From: Pseudoclavibacter sp. AY1H1
GTDB taxonomy: Bacteria > Actinomycetota > Actinomycetes > Actinomycetales > Microbacteriaceae
Assembly: GCF_002931055.1 (NCBI RefSeq)
Contig: NZ_PSXX01000005.1
Coordinates: 138,701 to 202,700, forward strand
Direction: 5' to 3'
Length of the DNA: 64,000 nucleotides
Shown: positions 8,732 through 17,448 of the stretch, piece by piece
Position numbering within the stretch: the first letter of the stretch is position 1
Layout: each line of letters begins with the position of its first letter
Translations under genes and position numbers: made by a program
Notes under the pieces: model-generated
Databases searched by the model: none
Seen by the model: the letters and a program-made list of their open reading frames with translations, nothing else
What the model was told of the DNA's origin: nothing

Positions 8732-8804
8732 GGCCGCCTGCGAGAATCGAACTCGCGACCTATTCATTACGAGTGAATCGCTCTGCCGACTGAGCTAAGG
8801 CGGC
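8732..8804 (-). tRNA. tRNA-Thr (CGT)
   Basis: On the minus strand the sequence folds as a 73-nt cloverleaf: acceptor GCCGCCT/AGGCGGC, D-stem GCTC/GAGC, anticodon stem ATTCA/TGAAT around the loop CTCGTAA (anticodon CGT), and T-arm GCGAG-TTCGATT-CTCGC. The 3' CCA is not encoded as such. A TATGCT hexamer at 8848-8853 on the minus strand is a plausible -10. Confidence 0.95.
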
Positions 8805-8847
8805 CTGCCTGCAGCTCAACTCCCTGGGGCGCTGAACTCGACACCAA

Positions 8848-8853
8848 AGCATA
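8848..8853 (-). promoter_or_regulatory. Candidate -10 (TATGCT) for tRNA-Thr
   Basis: TATGCT on the minus strand lies 43 nt upstream of the mature 5' end of tRNA-Thr. No convincing -35 was found. Confidence 0.4.
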
Positions 8854-8891
8854 ACGCACACTCAGCTCAAGTGCACATCGGGGTGTCGGAG

Positions 8892-10490
8892 TCAGCAGAC
8901 GAGGCCCTCTGCGGGCACCGTCCCGTCGATGAAGTACGCGTCGACCGCGCCCGTGACGCAGCTGTCGCCCTGCGTGTAGGCGAGGTGCCCTTCACCCTCG
9001 AAGGTGACGAGCGTGGCCGATTCGAGCTGCTCGGTCACTGCCTCCGCCCACGCGTATGGCGTGGCCGGGTCGCCCGTGGTGCCGATGACCAGCACGGGGT
9101 CCGCACCCGCTCCCGTGACGGGCGCGAGCTCGTTGGTGGATGGGAACGCCCACTGCTGGCAGGTCGTGTCGCCGAGCGCTTCAGGGCCGGGGATGCCGAT
9201 GGGGGTCGACTCCGCGATCTGCCGGTTGAAGTCGGCGATCTTCGCGGGATCGGTCTCGACCGGGTAGTCGAGGCAGTTGATGGCCGTGAACGCCTCGAAC
9301 ATGTTGTCCGCGTAGGTGCCGTCGGGCTCGCGCCCGTAATAGGAGTCGCTGAGCGCGAAGAATCCTGCCGGGTCGCCGGTGGCCTCGTAGGCGGCGAACG
9401 CCTCGCTCAGGTACGGCCAGCTCTGGTCGTTGTACAGGGCCGAGCTGATGGCGGTGTCGATGACGCTGCTGGTGAGCTTCCGGCCGTCGGCGTTGTTGGG
9501 GAGCGTGTCGTCGGCCTCGGCCATGAGGGCGTTGATCTTCGCGATCGCGTCGTCGACGCTGCCCGTGAATGGGCAGCTGGTCGTCGTCAGGCAATCCTCG
9601 AGGTAGGTGCGGGTCGCTTCGCCGAACGCGCCCTGCTGGGCGAGCACGACCTCGAAGGTCGAGAGCGTGGGGTCGGTCGCGCCGTCGAGCACGACGCGTC
9701 CGACGGTCTCGGGGAACATGTCGATGTACTGCGCGCCGATGTCGGTGCCATACGAGAACCCGAAGTAGTTGACCTTCGGGTCGCCGACGAGGGCTCGCAT
9801 CATGTCGAGGTCCTTGACGGTGCTCTTCGTGTCGACGAACTCGAGGAGAGCCCCCGTGTTCTCGAGGCAGTCGTCGGCGAACTCCTTGGAGTTCGCGGTC
9901 ACCGCGTCGATGATCTGCTGGTCGGTCGCCGTCTCGGCGTCGAGTTCCTCGTCGACGCCGTAGAACCATTCGTCCATGCCGGCGTCGTCGCGGCAGTCGA
10001 CGGCGCTCGATTCCCCGACGCCGCGCGGGTCCCAGCCCACGATGTCGAAGTCGTCCATGAGCTCGGGCGTGAAGACGTACTCGGCGCTGTCGCGGACGAA
10101 GGAGATGCCGGAGGCACCGGGGCCACCCGGGTTCGTGAAGATCGTGCCGAGGGGGTTGCCGCTCGCTGCTGGCACCTTGACCATGGCGAGCTCGATCTTC
10201 TCGGACGCCCCGTCGCCCCAGTTCATGGGAGCTTCTGCGGTGGCGCACTCGCGCCCGTTGCCGCAGTCGCCCCAGTCGAGGTCCTGCTCGTAGTACGCCT
10301 GGATGCTCGGCTCGAGCCCGGAGGGCACGAGCTGCGCGTCTTCCTGCGGCCCGCGGTCTCCCGACGTTCCGGGGCCAGAGAGGGTCGTGATGAGCGTGCA
10401 TCCGCTGAGCGCGAAGATGACGGCGGCTGTGAGGAGCGAGGCGCCGATGCCCCGCGCCGTCGCTCGAGCGCGGGTGGTCGTTCTGGTCAT
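8892..10490 (-). CDS. Secreted alpha/beta-hydrolase lipoprotein, tripeptidyl-aminopeptidase-like
   Basis: A 532-residue exported serine hydrolase. The N-terminal signal ends in the lipobox LSGC, with Cys31 as the lipid-modified residue. The hydrolase core contains TNPGGPGASG (oxyanion region), the nucleophile elbow GFSYGT (Ser246), the acid in GTTGDPATP and the base in GEGHLAY. This is the layout of Streptomyces SlpD/SlpE and tripeptidyl aminopeptidases, which release short peptides outside the cell. Its ATG overlaps the holB stop by 4 bp, so it is the last gene of the topA-tmk-holB transcript, an odd partner for replication genes. Exact substrate unknown. Confidence 0.85.
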   Translation of the reverse strand: MTRTTTRARATARGIGASLLTAAVIFALSGCTLITTLSGPGTSGDRGPQEDAQLVPSGLEPSIQAYYEQDLDWGDCGNGRECATAEAPMNWGDGASEKIELAMVKVPAASGNPLGTIFTNPGGPGASGISFVRDSAEYVFTPELMDDFDIVGWDPRGVGESSAVDCRDDAGMDEWFYGVDEELDAETATDQQIIDAVTANSKEFADDCLENTGALLEFVDTKSTVKDLDMMRALVGDPKVNYFGFSYGTDIGAQYIDMFPETVGRVVLDGATDPTLSTFEVVLAQQGAFGEATRTYLEDCLTTTSCPFTGSVDDAIAKINALMAEADDTLPNNADGRKLTSSVIDTAISSALYNDQSWPYLSEAFAAYEATGDPAGFFALSDSYYGREPDGTYADNMFEAFTAINCLDYPVETDPAKIADFNRQIAESTPIGIPGPEALGDTTCQQWAFPSTNELAPVTGAGADPVLVIGTTGDPATPYAWAEAVTEQLESATLVTFEGEGHLAYTQGDSCVTGAVDAYFIDGTVPAEGLVC

Positions 10491-11656
10491 GATGCTCCCT
10501 GCTGCTTCTGCGTCCAGCTGATCAAGAATGCCTCCAGCACGAGCGCCACGGGCACGTTCGCGGCGAGTCGTGCGCGAGCCTTGCTGACGGCGTCGATGCT
10601 GGTGAGCACGTCGTCGGAGCTGTGGGAGCCCGTTGCGGCTTCCAGCTCGCTCCTCCGGTGCTCGTTGACGAGCTCGACGGGCAGCTCGAGCTGCAGCATG
10701 AGCAGGTCGCGCAGCAGGGAGACGGAGTCGGTGAGGATGCGATCGATCGCGTCGACCTGCCCTCGCTTGGCCCGGCGCTTCTGGTGCTCCTCGAGCTCGC
10801 GGATCTGGCCGCGCAACTGCCGTGGCACCGCCTGTCCCGGTGTGAGCCCCAGCGAGCGGAACGCCGCGGCGCGCTCGTGCTCGTCACGATCGGCGGCGTT
10901 GGCGGTTGCATCTTCGTCGGCGATGGTGACGAGCTGCGCGGCCTTGCGAACGGCCTCGCCGGTGGTGCGGATGTCGAGCAGCCCGTCGAGCGACGCGTCG
11001 CGCCTCCCCCAGGCGTCGTCGCTGGTCGCAAGGCGCTTGGCCATGCCGACGTGGCTCTGCGCTTCGCGGGCGGCACGCAGCGCGGTGTCGGGCTCGATCC
11101 CGTCGCGCCGGACGAGCAGGGCCGCGACGTCTCGAACCGCGGGGACGCGCAGGCGCACGCTGCGCACTCGCGAGCGGATGGTCGGCAGCAGGTCGGCCTC
11201 GCTCGGAGCGCAGAGCACCCAGACGGTCGATTCCGGCGGCTCCTCGATCGCCTTGAGGAGGGTGTTGGAGGTGCGTGCGACCATGCGGTCGGCGTCCTCG
11301 ACGATGATGACCCTGTAGCGCCCGGTCATGGGGGACATGGAGGCGCGTTCGACGAGCTCGCGGGCGGTCTTGATGTCCAGCTGCACGGTCTCGGTCACGA
11401 CCGCCGTGAGGTCGGGATGTGAGCGAGCGCGCACCTGCACGCACGACGGGCACACCCCGCATCCGCCGTCCGGGCAGAGGAGCGCGGCCGCGAAGGCGTA
11501 GGCCATGTTGCTTCGGCCGGAACCCGGAGGGCCGGTGATGAGCCAGGAGTTGGTCATGCCACTCGGGTCGATCGCTCCCCGCTTCGAGGCTTTCGCCGCG
11601 TTGGAGAACAGCGCTATCGCATCGTCTTGACCGGACAGGTCGTCCCAGACGGTCAC
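10487..11656 (-). CDS. holB: DNA polymerase III subunit delta'
   Basis: A clamp-loader subunit that pairs with DnaX and delta to load the beta sliding clamp. The 389-residue protein has a degenerate P-loop GPPGSGRSN with Arg in place of the ATP-binding Lys, as expected for a non-hydrolysing delta' subunit, zinc cysteines in CPDGGCGVCPSC, VIIVEDADRM and an SRC-like segment TIRSRVRSVRL. It starts at GTG 11656, two bases after tmk ends, and its stop overlaps the lipoprotein start. Probably transcribed with topA and tmk. Confidence 0.92.
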   Translation of the reverse strand: MTVWDDLSGQDDAIALFSNAAKASKRGAIDPSGMTNSWLITGPPGSGRSNMAYAFAAALLCPDGGCGVCPSCVQVRARSHPDLTAVVTETVQLDIKTARELVERASMSPMTGRYRVIIVEDADRMVARTSNTLLKAIEEPPESTVWVLCAPSEADLLPTIRSRVRSVRLRVPAVRDVAALLVRRDGIEPDTALRAAREAQSHVGMAKRLATSDDAWGRRDASLDGLLDIRTTGEAVRKAAQLVTIADEDATANAADRDEHERAAAFRSLGLTPGQAVPRQLRGQIRELEEHQKRRAKRGQVDAIDRILTDSVSLLRDLLMLQLELPVELVNEHRRSELEAATGSHSSDDVLTSIDAVSKARARLAANVPVALVLEAFLISWTQKQQGAS

Positions 11657-11658
11657 GG

Positions 11659-12297
11659 CTACTCGCTCGCCGACTGCCGCTCGAGGAGCTCGGCGACGCG
11701 GGTGCGGATGAGCTCGGCCACGTGCTCTCGAGGCTGGGTCGCGTCGATGACGAGGAACCTGCCGGGGTCTGCTGCGGCGAGGGCGAGGAACGCCGAGCGG
11801 ACGGAGTCGTGGAACGCCTTGGACTCCGCTTCGAGCCGATCGTAGGTGCCGCGGGTCTCGCCGATGCGGCGGCGGCCCTCTTCCGGGTCGAGGTCGAAGA
11901 GCACGGTGAGGTCGGGAAGGAGGCCGCGCGCGGCCCAGAGCGAGAGGTCTCTGACCTCGTCGGCGCCGAGCTCACGACCGGTCCCCTGGTACGCGATCGA
12001 GGAGTCGAGGTACCGGTCCTGCACGACGATGTCGCCGCGCTCGAGGGCTGGCCGCACGACCGTCGCGATGTGCTGTGCGCGGTCGGCGGCGTACAGGAGC
12101 GCCTCGGCTCGCGCGTCCATGTGCCCATTGCGGTGGAGCACGAGCTCTCGGATGTCGGCGCCCAGGTCGGTGCCGCCTGGTTCGCGGGTGCGCACGACCT
12201 GCTGGCCGAGCGAGTTCAGCCAGTTCTCGAGCAGGCCCGAGTGCGTCGACTTCCCTGCCCCGTCGCCGCCCTCGAGCGTGATGAAGAGGCCCGTCAT
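11659..12297 (-). CDS. tmk: Thymidylate kinase
   Basis: Phosphorylates dTMP to dTDP for DNA synthesis. The 212-residue protein has the P-loop LEGGDGAGKST, the DR(Y/H) motif in VVQDRYLDSSIAYQG, TREPGGTDLG for nucleotide binding and a lid region rich in Arg (DPEEGRRRIGETRG). It overlaps the end of topA by 4 bp and is followed by holB after 2 bp, so translation is likely coupled. Length and motifs are standard. Confidence 0.95.
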   Translation of the reverse strand: MTGLFITLEGGDGAGKSTHSGLLENWLNSLGQQVVRTREPGGTDLGADIRELVLHRNGHMDARAEALLYAADRAQHIATVVRPALERGDIVVQDRYLDSSIAYQGTGRELGADEVRDLSLWAARGLLPDLTVLFDLDPEEGRRRIGETRGTYDRLEAESKAFHDSVRSAFLALAAADPGRFLVIDATQPREHVAELIRTRVAELLERQSASE

Positions 12298-15188
12298 TCG
12301 GTGGCTGCTGCTTCGCTGGCCTTGGCCGCCGGCTTCTTGGCGGGTGCGCGCTTCGCGGCCGGCTTCTTCGCGGCGGTCGTCTTCGCCGTCGTCGACTTGG
12401 CCGCCGGCTTCTTCGCGGCAGGCTTCTTGGCGGCAGGCTTCTTCGCGGCCGTGGTCTTGCGCTTCACCGGTCCCTTGGCGCGCTTGTCGGCGAGCATCTG
12501 CACGGCCTCTTCGAAGGTGACATCCTCGGGGTTCGCGCCCCGTGTGACGGTCACGTTCGTCTCGCCGTCGGTCACGTACGGCCCGAAGCGGCCGTCCTTG
12601 ATCTTGATCGGCTTCCCGCTGACCGGGTCGGCTTCGAACTCCTTGATCGCGGCCTTCGTGGTGCGAGCACCGTACTTGGGCTGCGCGAACAGCTCATGCG
12701 CCGCTTCGAGCGTGACCGTGAAGATCTCGTCCTCGCTCGTGAGGGAGCGGGTGTCGGTCCCCTTCTTCAGGTACGGGCCGTAGCGGCCGTTCTGCGCGGT
12801 GATCTCCGCACCTGTCTCGGCGTCGACGCCGACGACCCTGGGCAGCTCGAGCAGCCCGATGGCCTGCTCGTAGGTGACCTGCTCGGGGATCATGGACTTG
12901 AAGAGCGATGCGGTGCGCGGCTTGTCTGCCGCGGCGGCCTTCTTGGCGCGCGGCTTCTTGACGGGACGCCCCTCGGCCGCAGCGGCTTTCGCCTCCGCCT
13001 CTTCCGCGAGTGCCTTGGCCTTCGCGTCCGCCTCCGCGGCGGCCTCTTCAGCTTCGGAGGGGCCTTCGGTCACGTAGGGGCCGAAGCGGCCGTCCTTGAC
13101 GAGGATGCGCTTGCCGGTCTCGGGGACGACGCCGAGCACGCGGTCGGTCTGGATCGGTGCCTCGACGAGCTCGATCGCCTTCTGGGCCGTCAGCTCGTCC
13201 GGGGCCAGCTCCTCAGGCACGTTCACGCGGCGAGGAGTGTCGCCCTCCGTCTCCGGCGCCACCTCGAGGTACGGGCCGTAGCGTCCGATGCGGAGCACGA
13301 TGCCGTCGGCGAGGGGGGTGGAGTTGATCTCACGGGCGTCGATCTCACCGAGGTTGTCGATGACGCCGCGCAGGCCCTTGTGGTCCTCGGTGCCGAAGTA
13401 GAAGCCACGCAGCCAGTCGTTGCGCTGCTCGGACCCTGCGGCGATCCGGTCGAGGTCGCCTTCCATCTGCGCCGTGAAGTTGTACTCGACGAGGTCGTGG
13501 AAGTGCTCCTCCAGGAGGCGGACGACGGAGAAGGCCGTCCAGCTGGGGACCAGTGCGCTGCCGCGCGGTGCGACGTAGCCGCGGTCGATGATCGTGGAGA
13601 TGATCGACGCGTAGGTGGACGGACGGCCGATGCCGAGCTCGTCGAGGGTCTTGACGAGGCTGGCTTCCGTGTAGCGCGGGGGTGGGCTCGTCTCGTGGCT
13701 CTTGGCGTCTGCCGTCTCGGTCTCGAGCTTCTGGCCCTTCTCGAGCGGCGGCAGCTTGGCCTCCGCGGTCGTCGAGTCGTCGCGCGCTTCGTCCTTTCCC
13801 TCCTCGTAGGCGGCGAGGAAGCCGCGGAAGGTGATGACGGTGCCGGATGCCTGGAACTCCGCCGCGCGGCTGGTGACCGTCCCCTGCGCATCGGACACGT
13901 CGACGGGCGAGGCGTCGATCGTGACGGTGGCCGTCTGCCCCTTGGCGTCGGCCATCTGCGAGGCGATGGTCCGCTTCCAGATGAGGTCGTAGAGCTTGAA
14001 GTCGTTCGGGCTCAGCTTGGGGCGCAGCTCGCTGGGAAGCGCGAAGGTGGACCCTGCTGGCCTGACCGCCTCGTGCGCTTCCTGCGCGTTCTTCGACTTG
14101 GAGCCGTAGAGGCGGGGAGCGGCGGGGACCGTCTCGGCGCCGTAGAGCTTCGACGCCTGCGTGCGGGCCGCGTTGAGGGCCTGCGACGAGAGCGACGACG
14201 AGTCGGTACGCATGTAGGTGATGTACCCGTTTTCGTACAGCGACTGGGCGACGCTCATCGTCTGGCGGGCGGTGAAGCGCAGCTTGCGCGCCGCCTCCTG
14301 CTGGAGCGTCGAGGTCGTGAACGGCGCGGCGGGGCGGCGCGTGTACGGCTTGGACTCGACGGAGGAGACCGTGAGGGGCACGGTGCCCGCGGTGAGCTGC
14401 ACGGTCAGCGTGGTCGCCTCGGCCTCGCCGAGGATCACGCTGGTGTTCTTGAGCACACCGTGATCGTCGAAGTCGCGTCCGGTGGCGACGCGCTCGCCGT
14501 CGAGCTTCGTGAGGCGGGCGACGAAGGCTGCGCCGTCCTTGCCGGGCTCCGGCGCGAAGCGTGCTTCGACGCCCCAGTAGCTGGCCTTGACGAAGGCGAG
14601 GCGCTCGCGTTCGCGGTCGACGATGAGGCGTGTCGCCGCTGACTGCACGCGGCCGGCGGAGAGCCCGGGGCCGACCTTGCGCCACAGGACCGGGGAGACC
14701 TCGTAGCCGTAGAGACGGTCGAGGATTCGCCTGGTCTCCTGGGCGTCGACGAGGTGCACGTCGATGTCGCGAGTCCGGTCCTTGGCCGCCTCGATCGCCT
14801 CGCGGGTGATCTCGTGGAAGACCATGCGCTTGACGGGGACCTTCGGCTGGAGCACCTGCAGGAGGTGCCAGGCGATGGCCTCTCCTTCGCGGTCCTCATC
14901 AGTTGCGAGGATGAGCTCGTCGGCGTCCTTCAGAGCTCGCTTGAGCTCGGCGACGGTCTTCTTCTTCTGCTCGGAGACCACGTAGTAGGGCTCGAAGCCG
15001 TTGTCGACGTCGACGCTGAACTTGCCGAGGGAGCCCTTCTTGAGTTCCGGCGGGAGGTTCTTGGGCTCGATGAGGTCGCGAATGTGTCCGACGGAGGCGA
15101 GCACGGTGTAGTCATCACCGAGATACTGCGAGATGCTCTTCACTTTGGTCGGCGACTCGACGATGACCAGTGTGTTGCTGCCTGACAC
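12294..15188 (-). CDS. topA: DNA topoisomerase I
   Basis: A type IA topoisomerase that relaxes negative supercoils by single-strand passage. The 964-residue protein has the N-terminal TOPRIM domain (VIVESPTKVKS; DEDREGEAIAWH) and the active-site tyrosine in YITYMRTDSSSLS (near 14205-14235). Instead of zinc fingers the C-terminus has four topoisomerase C-terminal repeats, each with a G-R-[FY]-G-P-Y core, and then a Lys/Ala-rich tail (AAKKPA repeats, 12300-12460), usual for actinobacteria. GTG 15188 is the start. An exact TATAAT at 15278-15283 on this strand is the likely promoter. It heads the topA-tmk-holB operon. Confidence 0.96.
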   Translation of the reverse strand: MSGSNTLVIVESPTKVKSISQYLGDDYTVLASVGHIRDLIEPKNLPPELKKGSLGKFSVDVDNGFEPYYVVSEQKKKTVAELKRALKDADELILATDEDREGEAIAWHLLQVLQPKVPVKRMVFHEITREAIEAAKDRTRDIDVHLVDAQETRRILDRLYGYEVSPVLWRKVGPGLSAGRVQSAATRLIVDRERERLAFVKASYWGVEARFAPEPGKDGAAFVARLTKLDGERVATGRDFDDHGVLKNTSVILGEAEATTLTVQLTAGTVPLTVSSVESKPYTRRPAAPFTTSTLQQEAARKLRFTARQTMSVAQSLYENGYITYMRTDSSSLSSQALNAARTQASKLYGAETVPAAPRLYGSKSKNAQEAHEAVRPAGSTFALPSELRPKLSPNDFKLYDLIWKRTIASQMADAKGQTATVTIDASPVDVSDAQGTVTSRAAEFQASGTVITFRGFLAAYEEGKDEARDDSTTAEAKLPPLEKGQKLETETADAKSHETSPPPRYTEASLVKTLDELGIGRPSTYASIISTIIDRGYVAPRGSALVPSWTAFSVVRLLEEHFHDLVEYNFTAQMEGDLDRIAAGSEQRNDWLRGFYFGTEDHKGLRGVIDNLGEIDAREINSTPLADGIVLRIGRYGPYLEVAPETEGDTPRRVNVPEELAPDELTAQKAIELVEAPIQTDRVLGVVPETGKRILVKDGRFGPYVTEGPSEAEEAAAEADAKAKALAEEAEAKAAAAEGRPVKKPRAKKAAAADKPRTASLFKSMIPEQVTYEQAIGLLELPRVVGVDAETGAEITAQNGRYGPYLKKGTDTRSLTSEDEIFTVTLEAAHELFAQPKYGARTTKAAIKEFEADPVSGKPIKIKDGRFGPYVTDGETNVTVTRGANPEDVTFEEAVQMLADKRAKGPVKRKTTAAKKPAAKKPAAKKPAAKSTTAKTTAAKKPAAKRAPAKKPAAKASEAAATE

Positions 15189-15709
15189 AAGCGTTCCTTG
15201 GATGGGTCTGCGTGCTTTCGCACGGCGATTCCGGCTGGCCGGAGTGATGTGGGGGCTGTTGCCACCCGTCGGCGCCCATTATATGGACGGGCTGGTCTGT
15301 GAACGGGCTGGCTGAAACGGAAGGCTTCCAAATGCTGGCGGCTCCGCCTCACGTCTTCTCGTTCCGGCGGCGGTCCTGCCCTCGACGATTCCGAAAAGAC
15401 GAACGGGCCGGACTCTACACGAACTCGCACAACGGCCTCCCGGCCATCGGTCGCGCACTCCTCCAGCGATGCGCCGTTCGCCTCGACGACGCGACCCGCT
15501 TCCGCACACGGTTCTCCGTCCAGATACCCCGAGGCGACGTCCGCCGCCGCGAGCGCCCCGGCATCCGCGGCCGCCTGCGCAGCTTGCCTGGCGGGGAAGG
15601 CAGCCAGCATGCCGATCGCGCCGATGGAGATCGCGAGGACGAGCAGCCCGACGGCGAGCACGACGACCCCACCGGCGCCGCGCTCTCCGGCGAGCTTCGC
15701 GGCGATCAC
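15140..15709 (-). CDS. TadE-like (Rv3654c-type) protein with an extended C-terminus
   Basis: The last gene of the tad operon. The first 110 or so residues match the small Rv3654c-like proteins: a short N-terminus, a membrane helix (GGVVVLAVGLLVLAISIGAI) and the helix AAFPARQAAQAAADAGALAAAD. Such proteins normally end near the sequence corresponding to SRAGPP. Here the frame continues for about 80 Arg-rich residues through the topA promoter and stops 49 bp inside topA. Either a stop codon was lost or a frameshift occurred. GTG 15709 overlaps the stop of the TadE gene (GTGA), which fixes the start. Function: a minor pilus or pseudopilin-associated membrane protein. Confidence 0.7.
   Translation of the reverse strand: MIAAKLAGERGAGGVVVLAVGLLVLAISIGAIGMLAAFPARQAAQAAADAGALAAADVASGYLDGEPCAEAGRVVEANGASLEECATDGREAVVRVRVESGPFVFSESSRAGPPPEREDVRRSRQHLEAFRFSQPVHRPARPYNGRRRVATAPTSLRPAGIAVRKHADPSKERLCQAATHWSSSSRRPK
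15278..15283 (-). promoter_or_regulatory. Candidate -10 (TATAAT) of topA
   Basis: On the minus strand an exact TATAAT lies 89 nt before the topA GTG. A weak TTCACA is found 14 nt further upstream, which is a short spacing. The hexamer lies inside the C-terminal extension of the overlapping TadE-like frame. Confidence 0.5.
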
Positions 15710-16074
15710 CGGCCACCACCGAGAGCGCAGGCGCGTGCGGCGACCGTGACGGGCAGCTCCCGCTGGCCGAGTTCGAGCGGCGCGGATGCGAGCGCGCACA
15801 CGAGCCCATCCGCGTGGCTGATCTCGAGCCTCGCGTCGGGCACGAGCGCCTGGATGCGGGCACGCGCGATGGCCTCGTCGTCACCCCTGGCGATGAGCCT
15901 GACCGAGTCGGCGACCGCATCCTGCAGCCGCACCTGCACCACGACGCCTTGGAGTCCGGCGAGGCACAGCGCGAGCAGGAGGACGACGGCGGGTGCGACG
16001 ATGGCGAACTCCGCGGTCGCGGAGCCCCGGCACGAGCGGGCGAGCTGTCGCCACCGCGGCACCCGGAGCATCAT
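15706..16074 (-). CDS. TadE family pilus-assembly protein
   Basis: A 122-residue membrane protein with the TadE signature G-S-A-T-A-E-F-A-I-V-A-P-A followed by a single hydrophobic helix (VVLLLALCLAGLQGVVVQVRL) and a soluble C-terminal part with two cysteines. TadE-type proteins are pseudopilins processed and assembled with Flp pili. It overlaps its neighbours by 4 bp on both sides (ATGA and GTGA), so translation of DUF4244, TadE and the TadE-like protein is probably coupled. Confidence 0.85.
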   Translation of the reverse strand: MMLRVPRWRQLARSCRGSATAEFAIVAPAVVLLLALCLAGLQGVVVQVRLQDAVADSVRLIARGDDEAIARARIQALVPDARLEISHADGLVCALASAPLELGQRELPVTVAARACALGGGR

Positions 16075-16289
16075 TCGTCCAGCGTGAGCGCGGTCCGGAT
16101 GATGTTCTCGAGCAGTTCGCGGACCTCGTCGCTCTGCATGATGACGACGAGGAGTCCCGCGAAGGCGACGGCGGCCATGGTCGCGATCGCGTACTCGGCG
16201 GTCGCCGCACCCTCCTCGTCGTGGAGACGGGCTCGGAGTCTCGTGAGGATGGCGCGTGGGCCTGCGCTGAGGCGGTCGTTGGTGAGCAA
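16071..16289 (-). CDS. DUF4244 protein, Flp-pilin-like
   Basis: A 72-residue protein with an Arg-rich start, then DEEGAATAEYAIATMAAVAFAGLL and a hydrophobic helix continuing to VVIMQS. The G-x-x-T-A-E-Y-A pattern before a hydrophobic helix is typical of Flp-type prepilins, so this is the likely major pilin of the tad locus. TTG 16289 is the best start: GAGAGG lies 8 nt upstream on the minus strand. A 109-bp gap separates it from the TadB/C gene, room for a promoter or processing site. Confidence 0.8.
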   Translation of the reverse strand: MLTNDRLSAGPRAILTRLRARLHDEEGAATAEYAIATMAAVAFAGLLVVIMQSDEVRELLENIIRTALTLDE

Positions 16290-16398
16290 GGTTGTACCTC
16301 TCTTATTGGTCGTCAGTTCGGAGTCGGCACGAGCGTCGAGGGGCAACCGTCTGGGCTGCCGAAGGAGTGGCGGCGGCGGCGCGCCTTCGAGGCGCGCA

Positions 16399-17448
16399 TC
16401 ACAGCCGCGAGATCGTCTGGGTGAGCACCGCGAGGATGAGCGGCGCGACGCCGAGGAGCAGGAACGCGGGGAGCACGCAGAGCCCGAGCGGCAGCATGAG
16501 GCGCACTCCGAGCTGCGCGGCGTTCCGACTCGATGCGGCTCGGGCGTCTCGGCGCTCCAGTGCGGCCTCGCTCCGGAGGAGCTCGGCGGCGGGTACTCCG
16601 GCGCCTCTGGCGAGGTCGAGGACCCGCTCGATGCGACCGTCTGAGCGCGAGGCTTCCCGACTCGGCCGGTCGCCGTGGGCCAGGCCGGCGTCTTCGAGGA
16701 CACGCTCGACCTGATGCAGGACGGTGCCGGCGGATGCCCCGCCGAGCATGCCGAGCGCCGTCAGGTCGAGTGCAAGGCCCGGCACCGGGTCTCGTCTCGA
16801 GGCCGCCGCGATGAGGGCGCGGTTCCAGAGGTGCGCGGTCGTCATGAGCGCGAGGCCGCCGACGAGGCAGGCCAGGCCGATGGGGGTGCCGAAGAGCACG
16901 GCGAGGCTGTCGAAGCCGAGCGCGAGGCCGAGCAGCACCCCCACTGCCGGCAGACCCATGACGAGGCGTGCGGCGCTGCTCGGGCCGGCGAGCGCGAGCT
17001 CCACATCGCGCTCGGCTGCTGCATGATCTCGGAAGGACTGCCCGAGGTCGGCGAGGCCGCGGGCGAGCGGGGCACCCGTGCGTTCGGCGAGCGACCACGC
17101 ACAGCCGAGGGAGCGCCAGCTCGTCGCCTGCTGCTCTCGGAGTATCGCGCCGACGCGCTGGCCCGCACGCAGGCCTCGCGCGACCCGGAGCTCGACGGGC
17201 TCGGCGACGTCGACGCGCGGCGGCGCCACCCTCACGCGGAACACGGCGATCGCTCGTCGTCGCAGCTCGCCTCGGAGCGCGCTTCCCGCCCGAGCGCGAT
17301 GACTCGCCGGGTGCGCCGACTCGGCTGCGGCGAAGCTCGCAACGTGCTGCCAGGCGGAGGCCGCCGTGGCGCCGCCGAGGAGCAGTGCGGCCAGGCGCTC
17401 GACGACCGCAGCCGTCTGCTCGGCCTCGTCGATGGCCTGCCTCGTCAT
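16399..17448 (-). CDS. Tad pilus inner-membrane platform protein (type II secretion F family), apparent TadB-TadC fusion
   Basis: Membrane platform that works with the TadA ATPase. The 349 residues show a first F-type half (CAWSLAERTGAPLARGLADLGQ, then two membrane helices around 16860-16990) and a second region that resembles the start of a TadC protein (DLTALGMLGGASAGTVLHQV) and ends with a long hydrophobic helix pair (LPLGLCVLPAFLLLGVAPLI). Actinobacteria usually carry separate tadB and tadC genes here, so this looks like a shortened fusion. Its start overlaps the tadA stop by 4 bp. Confidence 0.75.
   Translation of the reverse strand: MTRQAIDEAEQTAAVVERLAALLLGGATAASAWQHVASFAAAESAHPASHRARAGSALRGELRRRAIAVFRVRVAPPRVDVAEPVELRVARGLRAGQRVGAILREQQATSWRSLGCAWSLAERTGAPLARGLADLGQSFRDHAAAERDVELALAGPSSAARLVMGLPAVGVLLGLALGFDSLAVLFGTPIGLACLVGGLALMTTAHLWNRALIAAASRRDPVPGLALDLTALGMLGGASAGTVLHQVERVLEDAGLAHGDRPSREASRSDGRIERVLDLARGAGVPAAELLRSEAALERRDARAASSRNAAQLGVRLMLPLGLCVLPAFLLLGVAPLILAVLTQTISRL

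Noticed and set aside
8871-11318. 815-codon plus-strand frame opposite the lipoprotein and holB
   Set aside because: Antisense shadow; the minus-strand genes carry intact catalytic and zinc motifs.
12696-14642. 648-codon plus-strand frame over topA
   Set aside because: Shadow; topA motifs and reading frame are unambiguous.
15278-15303. Complete sigma-70 promoter for topA
   Set aside because: TATAAT is exact, but the best -35 is only 14 bp away, so only the -10 is reported.
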